This document shows, in pieces, positions 23,626 through 28,765 of a DNA stretch of 28,765 bases. This DNA is from UBA7803 sp041608775 (GTDB lineage Bacteria > Pseudomonadota > Gammaproteobacteria > Pseudomonadales > Azotimanducaceae). Under the pieces are notes generated by a model, which saw nothing but the letters and a program-made list of their open reading frames with translations, did no database searches and was not told where the DNA came from. The stretch is from assembly GCA_041608775.1 (NCBI GenBank), contig JBFISC010000011.1, positions 1 to 28,765 of the forward strand, written 5' to 3'. Position 1 is the first letter of the stretch. The number at the start of each line of letters is the position of its first letter. Both the position numbers and the translations under genes were made by a program.

Positions 23626-23829
23626 ATGGCCGAGCCGAAGTGTCCCGAATGCGGCCTGCAGGGCATGGCGCACATCGTCTCCCGGGAGAGCGAGGAGCGT
23701 TCACGCAGCAAGCACCCGTGGTTCCTGGTGATTCACTGCAACGGTTGCGGCCACGTCTACGACGTGATCGCCAAGCACGTGTTCAGCCAACCGCTGCCGC
23801 CGCGCCTGGTTCTGCCCGACTACCGCTAG
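23626..23829 (+). CDS. Small zinc-ribbon protein, unknown function
   Basis: A 67-residue protein from ATG 23626, with AGGAG at 23613-23617 as ribosome site. Two CxxC pairs, CPEC (Cys6, Cys9) and CNGC (Cys38, Cys41), frame a short beta-rich segment, the classical zinc-ribbon layout. GHVYDVIAKHVF after the second pair looks like the closing strands. No other domain is present. It is downstream of cysE and may share its transcript; nothing ties it to cysteine metabolism otherwise. Comparable short zinc ribbons are common hypothetical proteins in gammaproteobacteria. Confidence 0.8.
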   Translation: MAEPKCPECGLQGMAHIVSRESEERSRSKHPWFLVIHCNGCGHVYDVIAKHVFSQPLPPRLVLPDYR

Positions 23830-23838
23830 CCGCAGGCG

Positions 23839-24480
23839 TCAGCCTTCCTCGGCGAGGCGTTCCCGGACCCGGTTGATCAGCTGGCTCATCGTGTCGCGCG
23901 GCTGCGCGCCGGGAATGGCGAACCGGCCTGCGAGGACGAAGAAGGGCACGCCGGTAACCCCGACCGCCTGCGCCAGAGACAGCTCCGAGCGCACCTTGTC
24001 GGTCTCGTCGCGACCGGCCAGCAGCTCGGCCGCCGCGGCGCCGTCGAGGCCGGCCTGCTCCGCGGCAGCCACCAGCTCGTCCGGGTCGCCGACATCGCGG
24101 CCGTCCTGAAAGTAGAAGCGGAACAGCACCTCGGCGAGCGCGTGCTGATGCCCCGAAAGCTCTGCCCAGGAAAGCAGGCGGTGGGCGCGGAGGGTGTTCG
24201 GCGCCCTGCGGATCCGATCGAAGTTCAGGACCAGCCCCTCGCTCTCCGCCTCCGCCACCACCCGCTCGTAGATGCGGTCGGCGTCGGCATCGTCACCGAA
24301 CCGGGCGCGTATGAAATCATCCCGGTCCATCCCCCGCTCCGGCATCTGCGGGTACAGCTGGTACGGACGCCAGGTGACGCTGACGTCTTCCCCTGCCGGA
24401 CCCGCCAGAACCGCGTCCAGGCGCCGCTTGCCGATGAAACACCAGGGACAGACCACATCCGAGAAGATTTCGATCTGCAC
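23839..24480 (-). CDS. DsbA-family oxidoreductase, FrnE type
   Basis: A 213-residue thioredoxin-fold protein from GTG 24480 with a strong GGAGG five to six bases upstream. It begins MQIEIFSDVVCPWCFIGKRRL, with the CPWC site at Cys11-Cys14, has the helical insert with APNTLRAHRLLSWAE typical of FrnE and HCCA-isomerase-like proteins, and the cis-Pro loop GVTGVPFFVLAGRFAIPGAQ. No signal peptide is present, so it is a cytoplasmic member of the DsbA superfamily. FrnE in Deinococcus is a disulfide isomerase linked to oxidative stress; the substrate here is unknown. It is convergent with the zinc-ribbon gene, nine bases away. Confidence 0.9.
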   Translation of the reverse strand: MQIEIFSDVVCPWCFIGKRRLDAVLAGPAGEDVSVTWRPYQLYPQMPERGMDRDDFIRARFGDDADADRIYERVVAEAESEGLVLNFDRIRRAPNTLRAHRLLSWAELSGHQHALAEVLFRFYFQDGRDVGDPDELVAAAEQAGLDGAAAAELLAGRDETDKVRSELSLAQAVGVTGVPFFVLAGRFAIPGAQPRDTMSQLINRVRERLAEEG

Positions 24481-24579
24481 GGGACCTCCGTGACGGTGAG
24501 CCAGCCGGCCGCGCCGCTCGGGCGACCGGCCGGACCTTCTGCGCGACCAGGAGCTTGGATGATAGGGTCGCCGCCGGCC

Positions 24580-24596
24580 GCTGCCTAGTCGGCAGC
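24580..24596. other. Small hairpin downstream of the coiled-coil protein gene
   Basis: GCTGCC (24580-24585) and GGCAGC (24591-24596) form a six-base-pair stem with a five-base loop, 17 bases beyond the stop of the minus-strand gene at 24613. No T tract follows on either strand, so it is not a standard intrinsic terminator. The rest of 24481-24612 shows nothing I can name. Confidence 0.3.
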
Positions 24597-24612
24597 CGCG
24601 CCGGCGCCGGAA

Positions 24613-25428
24613 TCAGACGTCGCCACGCAGCAGCTGCTGCAGCCGACGGTTGCGCTCCTTCTCGTGGCGCAGGGCAGCCTTCAGCTTCTGAATCTCTTCG
24701 CGGCAGCCTTTGATCTGCTCGAGATAGCCCTGCTGCTGGCGCTCCATCTCGCTGCGGAACTGCTCCGCAACCTGCTCTCGGTGCTGGTTCGCGTGCTGGC
24801 CGACGTTGACCCGGCCGGCGTCGCCGAAGGTGGCCGTCAGGGTCTTGTCGATGGCCTGCAGCCGCGCCCGGCCGATGGAACCGTTGGCGGCCCGGTCGAG
24901 CCTCACGCCCGCCTCGACGCGCTGGGCCGCGGCGGCCTTCAGCGCCTCCTGCGCGACCTCGCTCGCCACCGCCTTCATGGGGACCGGCTTCAGCCCGAGC
25001 CGGTTCCGCCACACGACCTTCTGGATCAGCATGGCAGGATGCGCGTTGCCTTCTCCCTGCGGTTCCCAGACGTTGATGCCATGCCAGGGAACCGGGCACT
25101 GACTGCGGCTGGCCATCCTGATCTCGCCGTTACCCAGGTCCGGGCCTGATCCGGCGTTCTGCGCCATGTAGTCGAGTGGCAGGTTGAACGCTGGGTCGAC
25201 GTATCCACTCTCGTTGACCTTGAACAGGAACAACACCACGGCCCGGACCGCCAGACCGGCGCCGACCTGCGCGTAGCCGGCCTTGACCGTGCTGGCGGCA
25301 TGGCTTCCTAGCGTGGCTTTCTGCGCCAGCAGAGCGTTGAACTGATCGAAGCGCATCTCCAGATCGATCTTCGACCCCTGCGGATCGAACAGCACGATCA
25401 GCTCCTCGGCGCCGTCCTGACTCGTCAT
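24613..25428 (-). CDS. Unrecognised protein with C-terminal coiled coil
   Basis: A 271-residue protein from ATG 25428, chosen because GGAGAG lies four bases upstream; a longer reading to 25518 adds 30 residues without ribosome-site support. I do not recognise the family. Residues 1-110 look like a compact alpha/beta domain (LIVLFDPQGSKIDLEMRFDQF, then VVLFLFKVNESGYVDPAFNL). RSQCPVPWHGINVWEP (108-123) looks like a conserved functional loop. Residues 150-200 are helical and Ala-rich. About 212-268 is a strongly charged coiled coil (QFRSEMERQQQGYLEQ, then EIQKLKAALRHEKERNRRLQ). No signal peptide or membrane helix is present. It might be a structural or partner-binding cytoplasmic protein; I give no function. 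Confidence 0.75.
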   Translation of the reverse strand: MTSQDGAEELIVLFDPQGSKIDLEMRFDQFNALLAQKATLGSHAASTVKAGYAQVGAGLAVRAVVLFLFKVNESGYVDPAFNLPLDYMAQNAGSGPDLGNGEIRMASRSQCPVPWHGINVWEPQGEGNAHPAMLIQKVVWRNRLGLKPVPMKAVASEVAQEALKAAAAQRVEAGVRLDRAANGSIGRARLQAIDKTLTATFGDAGRVNVGQHANQHREQVAEQFRSEMERQQQGYLEQIKGCREEIQKLKAALRHEKERNRRLQQLLRGDV

Positions 25429-25683
25429 GGCTCTCCTTCGCTGACTCACGAGTACGCGATGACCGGCCGGCGTTGACCGGCCTGTGGCAACGTCTGATTC
25501 AAGCAGAGGGAACGGCAAGCCGCGCGGAACCCGGTCACATTCAGGACGTCGACCGGGTCACCATTCGCAGGCGTCTAGCCGGAACGGCGCCGGTACGTCC
25601 CATGGTCCTCGGCGACGCCCTCAGGCCAGGGGGGGTCGCGCAGCAGCGCTTCGGCGAGAGCTCTTCCAGCTCCCGGCGAGCCC
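25429..25683. other. Intergenic stretch between two unrecognised minus-strand genes
   Basis: No convincing gene. A perfect stem GGCCGG (25465-25470) and CCGGCC (25477-25482) with a six-base loop lies in the likely leader of the coiled-coil gene. On the minus strand, just past the stop at 25684, two other frames continue open for 30 to 50 codons (one ends EDHGTYRRRSG, the other reads RERLRARRELEELSP), so a frameshifted C-terminus of the upstream small gene is possible but unproven. Confidence 0.4.
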
Positions 25684-25893
25684 TCAGCCGCTCCCGGAGG
25701 AGTCGAGCAGCGCGGCGATGTCGTCGTAGTGGAAGGCGGTGCGCGGCGCCGAACGCGGCCCCGAGGGCTGCTCCGGGCTCCGAGCCTCGAGCAGCTCGGC
25801 GTAGACCATCGCGTCGCCGGACAGCCGCCGCACGTCGACGATCCGATAGTGCCCATCGGCGATGGTAAAGCTTCGTCCCACCAGATCGTCCAT
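25684..25893 (-). CDS. Small hypothetical protein
   Basis: A 69-residue protein from ATG 25893, preceded by a GGGTGAG that could bind ribosomes. It begins MDDLVGRSFTIADGHYRIVDVRRL, which looks like a small beta domain, followed by MVYAELLEA, a Pro/Ser/Arg linker and TAFHYDDIAALLD. I recognise no family, but the first 37 residues read like genuine protein with balanced composition. The Ser-Gly end (SSGSG) is abrupt and other frames stay open past the stop, so the true C-terminus may be different. It is on the same strand as the coiled-coil gene, 255 bases upstream of it. Confidence 0.5.
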   Translation of the reverse strand: MDDLVGRSFTIADGHYRIVDVRRLSGDAMVYAELLEARSPEQPSGPRSAPRTAFHYDDIAALLDSSGSG

Positions 25894-26141
25894 AACGCTC
25901 ACCCTGTTACTGCTCGTTCCCCACAATAGGCCGACGCCGCGATAGGTGCATGATGGTTTTTGTAGTCAGGTTGTCGTCACACCGTTTCGGGCCCGCCGCG
26001 CCGGGACTTGGTGCGACCACCCAAGGCTTGGCGAACCCCGCCACGGCCAATTGCATGACCGCGCAGAAAAATCGAGGCAAATCAATAGACTGGAGTTGGC
26101 ACCATCGCTGCATGATGGGTACCGACAGATGAGGAGGCCCC
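25894..26141. other. Divergent intergenic region, no gene seen
   Basis: A 248-base region between divergent genes that should hold both promoters. TATTGT on the minus strand (25928-25923) and TAGACT on the plus strand (26086-26091) are possible -10 elements, neither with a good -35. The ten bases TGCATGATGG occur twice, at 25947-25956 and 26109-26118. Short reading frames here have no protein-like composition. Confidence 0.4.
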
Positions 26142-26435
26142 ATGATCCGGAAACTGCTGCTGATCTCCGTCGGGCTCGGACTGCTGCTGCTGGGCCTGGT
26201 CGGCCTGGTGCTGCCGGTCCTGCCCGGCGTGCTGCTGCTGGCTGCCGCCGCCGGCTGCTTCTCACTGGCTTCCCGGCGGTTCCGCGCCGGGCTGGAGTCG
26301 CGCCTGCGGCGGGATCCCCGCTACCGGGCGGCGCTGCGCCGCTGGCAGGCTGCCGGCGGCCTGTCGCCCTGGCGGCGGGCCCAGCTCGGCTTCTGGCTCA
26401 CCGTGGCCAGCCTGCTGCCGGCAAGGGCGCGTTGA
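26142..26435 (+). CDS. DUF454/YbaN-like small membrane protein
   Basis: A 97-residue protein from ATG 26142 with AGGAGG seven to twelve bases upstream. Two adjoining hydrophobic segments (about 4-24 and 26-44) contain LVGLVLPVLPGVLLLAAAAGCFSLASRRFR, which resembles the LGxxLPxLPTxPFLLLAAxCFARxS motif of DUF454 (E. coli YbaN). The following RDPRYRAALRRWQAAGGLSPWRRAQL also fits. It is shorter than YbaN (about 125 residues) and lacks most of the last helix pair, ending soon after WLTVASLLPAR. Function is unknown for the family. A kinase gene begins 28 bases downstream. Confidence 0.6.
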   Translation: MIRKLLLISVGLGLLLLGLVGLVLPVLPGVLLLAAAAGCFSLASRRFRAGLESRLRRDPRYRAALRRWQAAGGLSPWRRAQLGFWLTVASLLPARAR

Positions 26436-26463
26436 TGCGCCTGCGGCCGCCGGAGCGCTGACC

Positions 26464-27378
26464 GTGGCCCGCGTGCTGATCTGCGGCACTCTGGCCTACG
26501 ACGACATAGGCCATTTCGCCACCCCGCTCACCGGGACCACCCGCAACGTCAAGCTGGATCGACTCGACCGCGACTTCGGCGGCTGCGCGATGAACATCGC
26601 CTACAACCTCGCCGGGCTCGGGCACCAGAGCGTGCCCTTCGTCTACGCCGGCGACGACTACGCCGCCGGCTATGCCCACCACGTGGCAAGCCACGGAATT
26701 TCGGAGACCGGGATATTCCGCATCCCGGGGGTGACCTCCGCCCGCGGCATCGTTCTCACCGGCAGCGACGGCGCCCAGTTCACCGCCTTCTACCCGGGAC
26801 CGTCGGGCTCCGGGCGCTGGCACCGCGATCTGGACGAGCTGCTTGCCGGCGATCGCTTCGACGCGGTCATCGTCGCGCCGGATCTGCCGCACAAGATGGT
26901 CGGCTGCGCCGCACGAACCCGCGCGCTCGGCTTGCGGATCTGGTGTCCGGGTCAGTACGCGGAGCTGCTGAAGCGTGAGGACATCGAAGTCGCCCTCGAG
27001 CACTGCAACCTGCTCGTGGCGAACCGACACGAGTGGTCTGCGCTGGCCGCCGCCATGGCAGGCGACGAGCACCTGCGGACTCGGGTCGGACGGGCCGTCA
27101 TCACGGACGGCCCGAACGCCGTCGAGGTTCTCAACGGCCGCGGGCGCGGCGCCGGCCGGAGGTCCACGCGGGTCGCCGTGGAAGCCGTCGCGGCGTCACG
27201 GGCGATTGATCCCACCGGCTGCGGCGATGCCTTCGTCGCGGCTCTCGCCGACGCGCTGCTCAGCGGCACCGGGCTGAGCGGCGCGGTGACCGCCGGCGCC
27301 CGCCTGGCGGCCCGCTGCCTGCGCTGCCGGGGCTCCCAGAGTCACCGGGTGCGCCATTCCGAGGGCACCGCGGAGTAA
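26464..27378 (+). CDS. PfkB-family sugar/nucleoside kinase, adenosine-kinase-like
   Basis: A 304-residue ribokinase-fold enzyme from GTG 26464. VLICGTLAYDDIGHF opens the first strand. FGGCAMNIAYNLAGLGH (39-54) is the substrate-binding GG motif, and DPTGCGDAFVAALADALLSG (249-268) is the PfkB signature with catalytic Asp255. The anion-hole sequence is GCGD rather than the more common GAGD. The GG-motif form with NIAYNL and the VxxPGVTSARGIVLT segment resemble proteobacterial proteins annotated as adenosine kinase, but the phosphate acceptor cannot be fixed from sequence alone. It follows the DUF454-like gene by 28 bases. No terminator lies directly after its stop; the first is at 27559. Confidence 0.87.
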   Translation: MARVLICGTLAYDDIGHFATPLTGTTRNVKLDRLDRDFGGCAMNIAYNLAGLGHQSVPFVYAGDDYAAGYAHHVASHGISETGIFRIPGVTSARGIVLTGSDGAQFTAFYPGPSGSGRWHRDLDELLAGDRFDAVIVAPDLPHKMVGCAARTRALGLRIWCPGQYAELLKREDIEVALEHCNLLVANRHEWSALAAAMAGDEHLRTRVGRAVITDGPNAVEVLNGRGRGAGRRSTRVAVEAVAASRAIDPTGCGDAFVAALADALLSGTGLSGAVTAGARLAARCLRCRGSQSHRVRHSEGTAE

Positions 27379-27411
27379 TTCGACGACACGGTAGAAAACC
27401 TCAATAACTCG

Positions 27412-27440
27412 TTGATATACGTATGGTAGTCTGCTACCTT
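27412..27440 (+). promoter_or_regulatory. Promoter of the candidate small RNA
   Basis: TTGATA (27412-27417) matches five of six -35 positions, and TACCTT (27435-27440) follows after exactly 17 bases. A TG one base before the -10 (27432-27433) makes it an extended -10 promoter, which compensates for the poor hexamer. Two dyads lie inside it: ATACGTAT (27417-27424) and GGTAG-tctg-CTACC (27425-27438), a possible operator. Confidence 0.5.
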
Positions 27441-27446
27441 GCTTCG

Positions 27447-27582
27447 CGATTTCGCCCTGCCAGAAATCATCGCCTGCACCGGGGAACGGCACCGTCCGCG
27501 ACGCAACCGGAACAGCTTCAGGCACGCCCGGCCAACAACAATAATTCCGGGCTCTTTCAGCCGCCTTCGGGCGGCTTTTTAT
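27447..27582 (+). ncRNA. Candidate Hfq-type small RNA
   Basis: Predicted transcript of about 136 bases between an extended -10 promoter and an intrinsic terminator, in a space with no credible gene on either strand. Three hairpins are visible. The first (GATTTC 27448-27453, GAAATC 27463-27468, nine-base loop) begins at the predicted 5' end. The second (GCCCGG 27526-27531, CCGGGC 27547-27552) exposes AACAACAATAAT in its loop, an (AAN)4 tract of the ARN kind that the distal face of Hfq binds. The third is the terminator with its U tail. It does not match 6S, SRP or tmRNA as far as I can tell. The alternative is that the segment is only the 3' untranslated region of the kinase gene. Confidence 0.5.
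27559..27582 (+). terminator. Rho-independent terminator
   Basis: AGCCGCC (27559-27565), loop TTCG, GGCGGCT (27570-27576), then a T-rich run to 27582. A perfect seven-base-pair stem with a UUCG tetraloop and a U tail; oriented for plus-strand transcripts. It is the only textbook intrinsic terminator I found in the window. Confidence 0.93.
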
Positions 27583-27628
27583 TGCCCGTTCGGCTGCCGG
27601 TCGTCACCCGGGCGCAACCCCGCCGCCC

Positions 27629-28735
27629 TCAGTCGAGGCGTTTGCGAAAGCGCAGCGTGGCCAGGGTCATGACCACTCCGAAGAAGACCAGCAGCGGCCA
27701 GATGTCGCCCACCATCAGCGCCAGGTCAGCCTGACGCAGGACGATGCCGCGCACGATCCGCAGGAAATGGGTGAGTGGAAACAGCTCGGCCAGCAGCTGC
27801 GCCTGACGCGGCATGCCATCGAAGGGAAACATGAATCCCGACAGCAGCAGCTGCGGCAGGAACGACATGAAGGTCATCTGGAACGCCTGGAACTGGGTGG
27901 TCGCCAGGGTCGAGATGAGCAGGCCCAGGGTGAGGATTGACAACACGAACACGCCGGCGCCAGCGTAGAAGTCCGCCAGGTCGCCGCGCACGGGCACGTC
28001 GAACAGGCTCACCCCGATGGCCAGAATCAGCGACACCTGAAGGTAGCCCACCACCACGTAGGGCACGATCTTGCCGAGCATCAGCTCGAAGCTCTGCACC
28101 GGCGTGGTGATCAACAGCTCCAGGTTGCCGCGCTCGCGCTCGCGGACGATGGCCACGGCGGTGAAGAGCACCATGGTGAGGGTGAGAATCACACCGCACA
28201 GCCCCGGCACGATGAACACCGGCGAGCGTCGTTCCGGGTTGTACATGGCGCGCAGGGCCAGCGCCGGCTGCACTGCAGGCGGCGGGGAAGCGCCCGCCAG
28301 CAGCCGCTCCAGCCCGGCCTGCTGGAGACCCCGGGCCGCGTTCTGGACCACCGGGTCGCTGCCGTCCACCAGCAGCTGGCCCACCGGACGACCGTCGGCG
28401 AGCCGGGTTTCGAAGTCCGGGGGCAGATAGATCCCCACCACGACGTGGCCGGCGGCCAGACGCCGCTCGAGTTCCGCTGCGTTCGCCGCCGTGCCGACAA
28501 TACGCACTACGCCGCTGGCTTCCAGGGCCGCCACCAGCGCCCGGGAGGCGGAAGTCGCGGCCTGATCCGCCACCGCGGCGGGCAGATCGCGCACATCGGT
28601 ATTGATCGCGTAGCCGAACAGCAGGGTCATGATCACCGGAATGCCAACGATCATGCCGCCGCTGAGTCGATCGCGGCGGAGATGGCGGAACTCCTTGGCC
28701 GCAATGGCGACGACCCGGGGTAGCGAGAACCTCAC
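27629..28735 (-). CDS. ABC-2 type transporter permease (YhhJ/YadH-like)
   Basis: A 368-residue inner-membrane protein from GTG 28735. A short cytoplasmic start (VVAIAAKEFRHLRRDRLS) leads to one membrane helix (about 27-45). A large extracytoplasmic domain (about 50-170) has VVVGIYLPPDFETRLADG and LLVDGSDPVVQNAA. Five C-terminal helices follow, with IVRERERGNLELLITTPVQSFELMLGKIVPY between the first two, the signature of ABC-2 permeases of the YhhJ/YbhR type used for drug or lipid-linked export. The start overlaps an upstream stop (GTGA), which suggests an ATP-binding or second permease gene continues outside the window. The substrate is unknown. Confidence 0.9.
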   Translation of the reverse strand: MRFSLPRVVAIAAKEFRHLRRDRLSGGMIVGIPVIMTLLFGYAINTDVRDLPAAVADQAATSASRALVAALEASGVVRIVGTAANAAELERRLAAGHVVVGIYLPPDFETRLADGRPVGQLLVDGSDPVVQNAARGLQQAGLERLLAGASPPPAVQPALALRAMYNPERRSPVFIVPGLCGVILTLTMVLFTAVAIVRERERGNLELLITTPVQSFELMLGKIVPYVVVGYLQVSLILAIGVSLFDVPVRGDLADFYAGAGVFVLSILTLGLLISTLATTQFQAFQMTFMSFLPQLLLSGFMFPFDGMPRQAQLLAELFPLTHFLRIVRGIVLRQADLALMVGDIWPLLVFFGVVMTLATLRFRKRLD

Positions 28736-28765
28736 GCGGCCGGCGCTCCGGCGCCGGGGGGGGGG
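28732..28765 (-). CDS. 3' end of an upstream gene, probably the transporter's partner
   Basis: On the minus strand a frame ending GAPAA-stop runs from the window edge to TGA at 28734-28732, overlapping the permease GTG. Only about ten codons are inside the window and part of that is a G/C homopolymer, so the gene cannot be identified. Placing the ABC ATPase here is inference from usual operon order. Confidence 0.25.
   Translation of the reverse strand, partial: PPPGAGAPAA

Noticed and set aside
24580..24596. Intrinsic terminator after the coiled-coil gene
   Set aside because: The stem is only six base pairs and no T tract follows on either strand.
25473..25868. 131-codon open frame on the plus strand
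   Set aside because: Arg/Ser-rich text without domain, overlapping the better-supported minus-strand small gene.
27423..27734. 103-codon open frame over the small-RNA region
   Set aside because: It would start inside the promoter, run through the terminator hairpin and into the permease 3' end, and has no protein-like composition.

Overview
The window reads as chromosomal core sequence from a high-GC gammaproteobacterium. An Slt70-type lytic transglycosylase, a true TatD, a quinone-linked (class 2) PyrD, PepN, a DUF2835 protein and an E. coli-like CysE all point that way. An Ectothiorhodospiraceae or other Chromatiales-like host is my guess; no marker here fixes the family. Genes are densely packed, many start with GTG, and many overlap by the four bases NTGA. 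I see no tRNA, rRNA, CRISPR array, insertion sequence, integrase or prophage.

Layout, left to right. (1) 1-2822, plus: the tail of a universal stress protein, slt and tatD. (2) 2841-3095, minus: a glutaredoxin-like protein. (3) 3127-5961, plus: a C39-like papain-fold peptidase carrying seven tandem 18-bp repeats, a 76-residue membrane protein and a RimJ-type acetyltransferase with overlapping ends, then a stand-alone D-Ala-D-Ala ligase. (4) 5974-8568, minus: a DUF2835 protein, pyrD and an ammonium transporter. (5) 8712-15523, plus: a complete MoxR/Bat operon (MoxR ATPase, DUF58, DUF4381, BatA, a BatB-BatC fusion, BatD). (6) 15514-19962, minus: a rhomboid protease, a Cys-rich DUF2797 protein and pepN, each overlapping the next. 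(7) 20021-21645, plus: an XdhC protein and a MocA-type nucleotidyltransferase that has no ATG, GTG or TTG start. (8) 21689-22597, minus: nadK; 22758-23829, plus: cysE and a zinc-ribbon protein; 23839-24480, minus: a FrnE/DsbA-like protein. (9) 24613-25893, minus: two proteins I do not recognise. (10) 26142-27378, plus: a DUF454/YbaN-like membrane protein and a PfkB-family kinase. (11) 27412-27582, plus: a candidate small RNA with promoter, three hairpins and an intrinsic terminator. (12) 27629-28735, minus: an ABC-2 permease that runs toward a G homopolymer at the window edge.

Functionally the window mixes envelope work (Slt, Ddl, Bat complex, rhomboid, ABC-2 permease), central metabolism (PyrD, AmtB, NadK, CysE) and molybdenum-cofactor maturation (XdhC with MocA). 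The observations I find least ordinary are the candidate small RNA with an AAN-repeat loop, the probable CTG start on the MocA gene, the tandem repeat inside the C39-like peptidase, the AT-rich 5' end of pepN, and a nested inverted repeat inside the DUF2797 gene.
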